From positions 97,600 through 161,599 of the forward strand of contig NZ_JAEMQX010000002.1 in the NCBI RefSeq assembly GCF_016463645.1: a DNA stretch of 64,000 nucleotides. Reading direction: 5' to 3'. Numbering within the stretch: position 1 is the stretch's first letter; every line of letters begins with the position of its first letter. Both the position numbers and the translations under genes were made by a program. This document shows positions 8,904 through 15,750 of the stretch, one piece after another. Source of the stretch: Sphingopyxis sp. GTDB lineage: Bacteria > Pseudomonadota > Alphaproteobacteria > Sphingomonadales > Sphingomonadaceae. The notes under the pieces were generated by a model. It did no database searches. It was given only the letters and a program-made list of their open reading frames with translations, and was not told the origin of the DNA.

Positions 8904-10565
8904 TCATTTCGCGTCCGCCAGATCGACCGCGAGCGCCTGCGCGCCCGCATAATCGGCCGCATAGGAGATGCGACCCGCCGCTTCGCCAAGGCCGATCCGC
9001 CCGAGCATCGCCCGTGGCTGGGGCTGAACGCCCGAGACAATCACCCGCGCGCCCGCCAGCCGGGCCTGTTCGACAAACTCCCCGAGCGCCTGCGCGCCGC
9101 TCGCATCGAGCAGCGGCACGAGACGCATGCGCAAGATGATGACGCGCGGCGACTGCCCGACGCGGCGCAGCGTGTCGAGCAGCTCGCCCGCGACCCCGAA
9201 AAAGAAGGGACCGGCGATCCGGAACACCTCGACCCCGGGCGGCAGATCGTCGCGCTGGTCGAGATCTTCGGCATCGAGTTCGGCGTCGCGCCGGCCGCTT
9301 CGATCGACCTCGACCGCCTCGGCCATACGCGCCATGAACAGCAGCGACGCAAGCGTCACCCCGACCGCGATCGCCACCGTCAGATCGACGAGGATCGTCA
9401 ATCCGAAGGTGATCAGCAGCACCGCCCGGTCGCTGTTCGGCATTCGCAGCAGTGCGAGGAAGCGCTGATACTCGCTCATGCCCCAGGCGACCATGAACAG
9501 GATCGCGGCGAGCGCCGCCATCGGCACATAGGCCATCAGGTCCGTGCCGAAGAGAATGAAGACGAGCAGAAAGGCCGCGTGCATCATGCCCGCGACCGGC
9601 GTCTTCGCACCCGACCGGATATTGGTCGCGGTGCGCGCGATCGCTCCGGTGGCCGGGAGGCCGCCGAACAGAGCCGAGCCGAGATTGGCGACGCCCTGCC
9701 CGATCAGTTCCTGGTTCGAGCGATGCCGCGTCCCTGCCATGCCGTCGGCTACGACCGCCGACAGCAGCGCTTCGATCCCGGCGAGGAAGGCGATCGTGAA
9801 GGCCGATGGCAGGACGGCATTGATCTTGGCGAGCGAGATGTCGGGAAACGACGGCACCGGGAGCCCGGCCGGTATATCAGGAAAGCGCGATCCGATCGTA
9901 TCGACAGGAAGATTCAGAAGCGGGGCGGCGAGCGAGGTCGCGATCACCGCGATCAGTAAACCCGGCAGCCGCGGCGCGAATTTGCGGAGCGCAATAATGA
10001 TCGCGAGCGCGCCGCCGCCGACGCCGATCGCGGCCCAGTTCGCGCTGGGCAGCGCCCCCAGATAAGCCTGCCACTTGGGCAGGAAATCGGCGGGCACCTT
10101 GTCGATCGCGAGGCCGAGAAAATCCTTGACCTGGCTCGAGGCGATGATGACCGCGATCCCCGCGGTGAAGCCGGTCACCACCGGATGCGGGATATATTTG
10201 ATCATCTGGCCGAAACGGAGCAGGCCCGCCGCGATGAGGATGAGCCCGGCGAGCAGGGTCGCGATCAACAGGCCATCATAGCCGTGGCTCGCGATGACGT
10301 TGAAGATCACGACGACGAAGGCGCCCGTCGGGCCGCCCACCTGCACGCGCGATCCGCCGAGCGCCGAGATCAGGAAACCCGCGACGACGGCTGTGATCAG
10401 CCCCTTGTCGGGCGACGCTCCGCTCGCGATGCCGAGCGCCATGGCGAGCGGCAACGCGACGATCGCGACGGTCAGGCCGGCGATCGCATCGGCGCGGAAT
10501 GCGGCGGCGGAATAGCCCTCGCGAAATACCGTGAGGAGTTTCGGCGTATAGGCCTCGGTCTTCAC
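8904..10565 (-). CDS. SulP-family inorganic anion transporter with STAS domain
   Basis: A 553-residue inner-membrane transporter. The N-terminal two-thirds have the SulP helices with family landmarks (RADAIAGLTVAIVALPLAMALGIASG, GGSRVQVGGPTGAFVVVI, and PATGAIARTATNIRSGAKTPVAGM). The last ~120 residues form a cytoplasmic STAS domain (VEVFRIAGPFFFG, ILRMRLVPLLDASGAQAL). SulP members carry sulfate, bicarbonate or dicarboxylates; the substrate cannot be read from sequence. The start codon is GTG at 10565 and overlaps the stop of the upstream XRE gene by 4 nt (GTGA), so the transporter is probably controlled by that regulator. Confidence 0.94.
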   Translation of the reverse strand: MKTEAYTPKLLTVFREGYSAAAFRADAIAGLTVAIVALPLAMALGIASGASPDKGLITAVVAGFLISALGGSRVQVGGPTGAFVVVIFNVIASHGYDGLLIATLLAGLILIAAGLLRFGQMIKYIPHPVVTGFTAGIAVIIASSQVKDFLGLAIDKVPADFLPKWQAYLGALPSANWAAIGVGGGALAIIIALRKFAPRLPGLLIAVIATSLAAPLLNLPVDTIGSRFPDIPAGLPVPSFPDISLAKINAVLPSAFTIAFLAGIEALLSAVVADGMAGTRHRSNQELIGQGVANLGSALFGGLPATGAIARTATNIRSGAKTPVAGMMHAAFLLVFILFGTDLMAYVPMAALAAILFMVAWGMSEYQRFLALLRMPNSDRAVLLITFGLTILVDLTVAIAVGVTLASLLFMARMAEAVEVDRSGRRDAELDAEDLDQRDDLPPGVEVFRIAGPFFFGVAGELLDTLRRVGQSPRVIILRMRLVPLLDASGAQALGEFVEQARLAGARVIVSGVQPQPRAMLGRIGLGEAAGRISYAADYAGAQALAVDLADAK

Positions 10566-10882
10566 CGAATTTCGGGCCGGCTCGGAAATTTGGCGGACAG
10601 AAGCGCACGACCGGGCCGGCCGGGATCGGCGCCGGCAACTTCGCGCAGTCGCACGCCGCGCCCCGTCCCGACGCTCGACGAATATTCGCCTAGCAGTTCG
10701 ATGCCGGCACCTTCGAACGCGCCGATCACCTTGACCAGCGTATCGACGACACCGCGAACCTGCCCGTTCGACGCTTCCATGCGCTGGATCGTCGGCAGCG
10801 AAAGACCGGCGAGTTCGGCCAGTTCGCGCTGGTCGATCCCGAGGAGCGCGCGCGCCGCGCGCATCTGCTGCGATGTGATCAT
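10562..10882 (-). CDS. XRE-family HTH regulator coupled to SulP transporter
   Basis: A 106-residue protein with an HTH_XRE domain in residues 3-60 (QQMRAARALLGIDQRELAELAGLSLPTIQRMEAS) and a short C-terminal tail rich in Arg and Gly. ATG 10882 is preceded by AAGGGG at good spacing; the ATG 21 nt upstream has no such site. The gene overlaps the SulP GTG start by 4 nt. The family usually represses its own operon. A palindrome in the upstream divergent region (10951-10968) is a reasonable operator candidate. No toxin-antitoxin partner is visible. Confidence 0.88.
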   Translation of the reverse strand: MITSQQMRAARALLGIDQRELAELAGLSLPTIQRMEASNGQVRGVVDTLVKVIGAFEGAGIELLGEYSSSVGTGRGVRLREVAGADPGRPGRALLSAKFPSRPEIR

Positions 10883-10950
10883 ATCAGCCCCTTGATGTTT
10901 CATACATCATTTATCAGTCTTAACACCATCATCTTATGCTGTATATATCG

Positions 10951-10968
10951 ATGATGCAATATCATCAT
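10951..10968. promoter_or_regulatory. Candidate operator between XRE and DUF983 genes
   Basis: ATGATG-CAATAT-CATCAT is a perfect 6-bp inverted repeat with a 6-nt spacer in the AT-rich divergent region. Further ATCATC/GATGAT-like half-sites lie at about 10900-10935. The likely binder is the adjacent XRE protein, which is inference. Confidence 0.45.
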
Positions 10969-11027
10969 GCAGATCACCAAGGCGCGAGGACCGGTATGGG
11001 AGAACCTTCACCGCTCCGCGATGGCGA

Positions 11028-11528
11028 ATGCGGCTGATGCCCGATTTCATGTCGTCGCCCTTCGACCAGATCCCGGCAAAGAAGCAGCCCAAGCCCGCAG
11101 GCGCCCCGCCGGCGGGGCCGGCGAATGCCAAGCTGCCGGAATCGGGTTGGGGCGCGATCCATCGGGGCGCTTGCGGGCGCTGCCCTCGCTGCGGCGATGC
11201 GACGCTGTTTCGCGCCTTCCTCAAGCCCGTGGAGCATTGTTCCGCATGCAGGCAGGACTGGACGCATCAGCAGGCCGACGATTTTCCGGCCTATGTATCG
11301 ATTTTCCTGACCGGACATATCATGGCGCCAGTGATCATCGCGCTCGTTCAGGAAACGAAGCTGTCCCTGCCCGCCCTCGCCGCGATCATCCTGCCGCTCA
11401 TGCTCGGCTTGATGATCCTGTTTCTCCAGCCCGCCAAGGGCGGCATCATCGCCCTGCAATGGTGGTTCGGCATGCACGGGTTCGCGAAGGAACGGCGCGC
11501 GCCGGAAAGAACCGACCGCGAAGAGTGA
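11028..11528 (+). CDS. DUF983 membrane protein with zinc-ribbon
   Basis: A 166-residue protein. Cysteines in GACGRCPRCGDATLF and EHCSACRQDW (about residues 49-55 and 71-74) form the zinc-ribbon-like signature of DUF983. Two hydrophobic helices follow (about 90-107 and 114-133), then the conserved GGIIALQWWFGMHGF. Members occur near cytochrome oxidase assembly genes in alphaproteobacteria, but that context is absent here. The start is uncertain: ATGs at 11028, 11037 and 11049 are all in frame and none has a strong Shine-Dalgarno. It is transcribed divergently from the XRE-SulP operon and lies 63 nt before the antiporter gene. Confidence 0.87.
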   Translation: MRLMPDFMSSPFDQIPAKKQPKPAGAPPAGPANAKLPESGWGAIHRGACGRCPRCGDATLFRAFLKPVEHCSACRQDWTHQQADDFPAYVSIFLTGHIMAPVIIALVQETKLSLPALAAIILPLMLGLMILFLQPAKGGIIALQWWFGMHGFAKERRAPERTDREE

Positions 11529-11591
11529 AGCTTGCCCGGAGCGGCAACCGCCCTCTAGATGAGCGGCAATCCCGCCCAAAGGAGCGAATAG

Positions 11592-13223
11592 CTGGATACG
11601 GTATCGATCATACTCTTCCTGTTGCTCGCCGTCGTCGTGAGCGGCGCGATATCGCGGATGCTGCCGGTGTCGCTGCCGACGCCGCTGGTGCAGATCCTGC
11701 TTGGCGCGGGGATCGGCCTGTCGACCTCCTACCGCGTCGAGCTTGATCCCGAACTGTTCCTGCTGCTTTTCCTGCCGCCGCTGCTGTTCCTCGATGGCTG
11801 GCGCATTCCCAAGGACGAGCTGCTGAAGGACCTCTCGACCGTCGTCGAACTCGCCCTCGGCCTCGTCCTCATGACCGTCATCGGCATGGGCCTGTTCATC
11901 CACTGGATGATCCCCGCGATGCCGATGGCGGTCGCCTTCGCGCTCGCCGCCGTCGTGTCGCCGACCGATCCGATCGCGGTGTCCGCCATCGCCGCGCGCG
12001 TGCCGATCCCCAAGCGGATGATGCATATACTGGAGGGCGAATCGCTCCTGAACGATGCCTCGGGCCTCGTATGCCTGCGCTTCGCGATCGCCGCGGCGCT
12101 GACCGGCACCTTCTCCGCCGGCGCGGCGGCGCTCAACTTCCTGTGGGTCGCGGGGGCCGGATTGGCGATCGGCGTCGCGGTGACGCTGTCGGTCACGCGC
12201 GCCAAGGCGTGGGTGACGAAGCGCTGGGGCGAGGATACCGGTTCGCAAATCCTCGTCAGCCTGCTGATCCCGTTCGGTTCGTATCTGCTCGCCGAGCATG
12301 TCCATGCCTCGGGCATCCTCGCCGCGGTGAGCGCCGGCGTGACCATGACCTTCGCCGAAATATCGCGGCAGGCGATGGCGGTCACACGGATGCGCCGCAA
12401 TTCGGTATGGGACACGATCCAGTTCGCGCTCAACGGGATCATCTTTGTGCTGCTCGGCGAGCAACTGCCCGCCATCCTCGCCGGCGCGAAAGAGACGGTC
12501 GCGCTCACCGGTCATGGCACGCCCTGGTGGCTCGCCGTCTACATCGTCGCAATCGTCGCAGGCCTCGCGGCGCTTCGCTTTCTGTGGGTATGGATATCGT
12601 TCCGGCTCACGATCCTTCGCAAGCGCGACAAGAATATCGAATTTCAAAGCCCCAACTGGCGACTGGTCGCCGCGATGTCGTTCGCCGGCGTACGCGGGGC
12701 GATCACACTCGCGGGCGTCCTGACGCTGCCGCTGGCCCTTGACGACGGCACCCCCTTCCCTGCGCGCGACCTGGCGATCTTCCTGGCAGCGGGCGTCATC
12801 ATCGTCTCACTGGCCCTTGCCACCGTCGCATTGCCCCTGCTGCTCAGGGGACTGGTCATGCCGCCGGACCAGTCGAGGCAGGCGGAGGAAGATGCGGCCC
12901 GCCTCGCTACGGCGGAGGCCGCGATCCGCGCGATCGAACAACGACAACATGCGCTGGCGGAGCAGCACGGCGAAGCCGATCTCTACGCCGCAGCCGGCGC
13001 GCGCGTCATGGATTTTTACCGCGAGCGCATCGAAAGCCGGACCAACGGCCTTTCCGACGCCCGCAAGGCGGAAGAACAGCTTGTGCGCGAGTTCCAGCTT
13101 GTCGGGATCAAGGCCGAACGCGAGGCGCTTCTCGGTCTCGGCCGTTCACGTGCCATCGGCAGCGGGGTTGCACAGAAACTGAGCCGCGAACTCGATTTGT
13201 CCGAGGCACGATATCGCGGCTAG
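11592..13223 (+). CDS. CPA1-family Na+/H+ antiporter, probable CTG start
   Basis: A 543-residue inner-membrane cation/proton antiporter. Family landmarks include FLPPLLFLDGW, VSPTDPIAVSAIA (with the acidic residue of the ion site), LEGESLLNDASGLV, and MSFAGVRGAITLAGVLTLP. The C-terminal ~120 residues are a cytoplasmic tail predicted to be helical and charged (EEDAARLATAEAAIRAIEQRQ). The start is unusual: AAAGGAG at 11578-11584 sits 7 nt before CTG 11592, and TAG lies immediately upstream of that codon. From CTG the protein gains the N-terminal helix (M)DTVSIILFLLLAVVV. The next possible start, TTG 11622, would cut into that helix. Confidence 0.93.
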   Translation: MDTVSIILFLLLAVVVSGAISRMLPVSLPTPLVQILLGAGIGLSTSYRVELDPELFLLLFLPPLLFLDGWRIPKDELLKDLSTVVELALGLVLMTVIGMGLFIHWMIPAMPMAVAFALAAVVSPTDPIAVSAIAARVPIPKRMMHILEGESLLNDASGLVCLRFAIAAALTGTFSAGAAALNFLWVAGAGLAIGVAVTLSVTRAKAWVTKRWGEDTGSQILVSLLIPFGSYLLAEHVHASGILAAVSAGVTMTFAEISRQAMAVTRMRRNSVWDTIQFALNGIIFVLLGEQLPAILAGAKETVALTGHGTPWWLAVYIVAIVAGLAALRFLWVWISFRLTILRKRDKNIEFQSPNWRLVAAMSFAGVRGAITLAGVLTLPLALDDGTPFPARDLAIFLAAGVIIVSLALATVALPLLLRGLVMPPDQSRQAEEDAARLATAEAAIRAIEQRQHALAEQHGEADLYAAAGARVMDFYRERIESRTNGLSDARKAEEQLVREFQLVGIKAEREALLGLGRSRAIGSGVAQKLSRELDLSEARYRG

Positions 13224-13292
13224 TGGTCGGGACTGAATCGATGGAAACACGGGGCGACGTCGCACGGACGAGCAGATATCGCCGTTCCCGTC

Positions 13293-14213
13293 TCAACCGG
13301 TGAAATAGCGATATTTTTCGGCAAGACCGATATCTTTCAAGATGCGTAGTCCTGCGGCAAGTTCTGCGCCGCCGAGTTCGCGAAGCGGCTTGCGAAGCCC
13401 GCCCACCGGTAAACCGCACGCGCGCATCAGCGATTTGACCGCGACGGGATTGATTGCTGAATAGTTGAAATGAAGCAGCGGCAAAAGTTTGAGATATTGC
13501 TCGCGGAAGGTCGCCGCTTCACCCTCGCCCGCCCATGGCGCCGAGATGGCAGCCATTTCCGCAGGTGCGATATTGCCTCCCATATTCGCGGTTCCATGAC
13601 CTCCGAGTGCCATCGTCGGCACGACGAGGCCGAGGTTGGGGGAGTCGCAGCACATAACCGAAACCTCGGGCGCCGCTGCGAGTATTTGTGCCACCTGCCC
13701 GACGCGCGCGGTCGATTCCTTGTGAATGACGATGTTGGGATGGCGGAAGAGCCGTAGCAGTTGATCCCAGTGCAGATCGGTCTTCACGCGCGGCGGGTTG
13801 TTGTAGATGCCGAGCGGGAGGTCGACCGCGTCGGCGACCTCGAGATAGAATTGCTCGATGTCGGCTTCCGACGCGCAGATATAGGGCGGTGCGGCGATGA
13901 TCGCGCCGTCGGCGCCGTTCGCGGCCGCGAAGCGGACATTCTCGATCACCTGTTCGGTCGAGGGGCCGGTGCAGCCATAGAAAAAAGCCATGCCGCCGGT
14001 CCGCATCTTCACCGTTTCGACGATGATCCGCTTCTTTTCCTCGGGCGAGAGGAGCGACGGCTCGCCCGTCGAGCCCATGAACAGGATCGCGCGCGTGCCA
14101 TGTCGCTCCTGATGGTCGAGAAGCGCGCGCCAGGCGCCGAAATCAATCTCCCCCGCGCTATCGAACGGGGTCACTGTCGCGACGAAAGATCCCTCGATCC
14201 GGGTATTGGACAT
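13293..14213 (-). CDS. DapA-family (dihydrodipicolinate synthase/NAL) lyase
   Basis: A 306-residue (beta/alpha)8 class I aldolase. It shows the GSTGE pyruvate carboxyl-binding motif (47-51), the catalytic Tyr in IYNNPPR (Y137) and the Schiff-base Lys in VIHKEST (K165). The family condenses or cleaves pyruvate-containing compounds: DapA, N-acetylneuraminate lyase, hydroxyproline and sugar-acid enzymes. The location among peptidase genes and away from lysine biosynthesis genes suggests a catabolic aldolase rather than the biosynthetic DapA. The start ATG 14213 has GAGG 6 nt upstream. Transcribed divergently from the prolidase-like amidohydrolase. Confidence 0.9.
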   Translation of the reverse strand: MSNTRIEGSFVATVTPFDSAGEIDFGAWRALLDHQERHGTRAILFMGSTGEPSLLSPEEKKRIIVETVKMRTGGMAFFYGCTGPSTEQVIENVRFAAANGADGAIIAAPPYICASEADIEQFYLEVADAVDLPLGIYNNPPRVKTDLHWDQLLRLFRHPNIVIHKESTARVGQVAQILAAAPEVSVMCCDSPNLGLVVPTMALGGHGTANMGGNIAPAEMAAISAPWAGEGEAATFREQYLKLLPLLHFNYSAINPVAVKSLMRACGLPVGGLRKPLRELGGAELAAGLRILKDIGLAEKYRYFTG

Positions 14214-14268
14214 GGCGCACCTCGCTGAAAAATGCCGTTGGACAAGGACAAGGATGAGTGGGACCGTC

Positions 14269-14297
14269 GAAATCCGCCATCCGGGCTGGCGGAATTC
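14269..14297. promoter_or_regulatory. Inverted repeat in divergent DapA/amidohydrolase region
   Basis: GAAATCCGCCA (14269-14279) faces TGGCGGAATTC (14287-14297): a 10-of-11 inverted repeat with a 7-nt spacer, centred between two divergent genes. The AATCCGCCA/TGGCGGA core recurs at 24654-24698, so it may be a shared operator. Confidence 0.45.
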
Positions 14298-14371
14298 GGC
14301 GCGTCGTCGCTCGTACAATCAGGAACAGCGATCCCGGGGCCGGTTGGCCGGGACATTGCGGGGGATCAGGG

Positions 14372-15712
14372 ATGCGGAAAACCGCCAACGGCATCGCGCG
14401 CGCACTCGCCGCCGGCCTCCTGTTCCTGTGCGCGGGATCGGCGGCGACGGGGTCGGCACAGGACGGATCGGAGACGATCGTCCTGCGCGCCGCGCGGATG
14501 TTCGACGCGACGAGCGAACGCATGCGCAGCGATGCCGTCGTCGTCGTGCGGAACGGACAAATCGTCGGCGTCGGAGCCGATGCGCCGATCCCCGACGGAG
14601 CGCGGACGATCAACCTCGGCGATGCCACGCTGCTGCCGGGGTTCATCGACGTCCATTCGCACCTGACGCTCGAACCCGACGAAAATTATTATCGCAAGAC
14701 GCTCAACGAGTTGATGCGCAATCCGACCGAAATGGCCTTTTACGCGGGCGCCAACGCCCGCCGGACGCTTGAGGCGGGGTTCACCACCGTGCGCCACGTC
14801 GGTGCGCGCGAGTTCATCGACGTCGGTCTCCGCAACGCGATCGCCGCGAACCTGACCCCGGGACCGCGGATCCTCGCGGCGGGCAATGCGATCACCGCCA
14901 CTGGGGGAAGCTGCGACCGGGCGCCCTATCCCGCGCAGCGCGTCGCACCGCTGACTCCCCGCGAGGGCGTCTGCACCGGTGCCGACCAGTGCCGCGACGC
15001 GGTGCGCAACCAGATCAAATGGGGTGCCGACGCGATCAAGGTCTGCGCATCGGGCGGCGTCCTGTCCTATGATCCCGTGGACGTCCCGCAATTCACGCGC
15101 GAGGAACTCGATGCGGCGATCGGCGAAGCGCATCATTGGGGGCGCAAGGTCGCGGCGCATTCGCATGGCGATACCGCCTCGCGGCTCGCTGTCGACGCGG
15201 GGATTGATTCGATCGAGCATGGCAGCTTCCTCTCCGAAGACACGCTGAAGCGGATGAAGGCGAAAGGCGTCTTCCTTGTCCCCACCTTCATGGCGATCGA
15301 CTGGGTGAAGCAGAACGCCGACAGCTATCCGCCCAATATCGCCCTGAAAGCCCGTGCCGCAGCGGCCGCACACGGTGATATGTTCAAGACCGCGCTGCGC
15401 CTCGGCGTACCGATCGCGCTCGGCACCGATGCGACGGTGCGCCCCGACGGTCACGGCCGCAATGCGATGGAATTCGGCCTGATGGTCGATGCCGGCATGC
15501 CTCCAGCGGCAGCGCTGATCGCGGGAACGAGCAACGCGGCGCGTCTGCTCGGCCTCAACGCCGAAATCGGGACGCTCAGCGTCGGCAAGACGGCCGACAT
15601 CGTTGCCGTGCCCGGCGATCCGGTCGCCGACATCCGCGTCACCGAAAGGCCGATCTTCGTCATGCAGCGCGGCCGCGTGATTCGACAGGATGGCCAATCG
15701 CTGCCCCGCTGA
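14372..15712 (+). CDS. Amidohydrolase, Xaa-Pro dipeptidase-like (COG1228)
   Basis: A 446-residue exported amidohydrolase. The signal peptide covers about residues 1-29 (ending GSAQ). Metal-site landmarks of the amidohydrolase superfamily are intact: GFIDVHSH (H95, H97), IKVCASGGV, KVAAHSHGD, SIEHGS and IALGTDA. This arrangement matches the COG1228 group that includes prolidase and Xaa-Arg/Lys carboxypeptidase-like enzymes, which hydrolyse C-terminal dipeptide bonds; imidazolonepropionase is a more distant relative. The start is ATG 14372 with GGGGA upstream. M16 peptidase follows after 38 nt, so the two form an operon. Confidence 0.9.
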   Translation: MRKTANGIARALAAGLLFLCAGSAATGSAQDGSETIVLRAARMFDATSERMRSDAVVVVRNGQIVGVGADAPIPDGARTINLGDATLLPGFIDVHSHLTLEPDENYYRKTLNELMRNPTEMAFYAGANARRTLEAGFTTVRHVGAREFIDVGLRNAIAANLTPGPRILAAGNAITATGGSCDRAPYPAQRVAPLTPREGVCTGADQCRDAVRNQIKWGADAIKVCASGGVLSYDPVDVPQFTREELDAAIGEAHHWGRKVAAHSHGDTASRLAVDAGIDSIEHGSFLSEDTLKRMKAKGVFLVPTFMAIDWVKQNADSYPPNIALKARAAAAAHGDMFKTALRLGVPIALGTDATVRPDGHGRNAMEFGLMVDAGMPPAAALIAGTSNAARLLGLNAEIGTLSVGKTADIVAVPGDPVADIRVTERPIFVMQRGRVIRQDGQSLPR

Positions 15713-15750
15713 AAAACGGGTCCGTTTCCCGAAAGCTCAAGGAAAATCCG

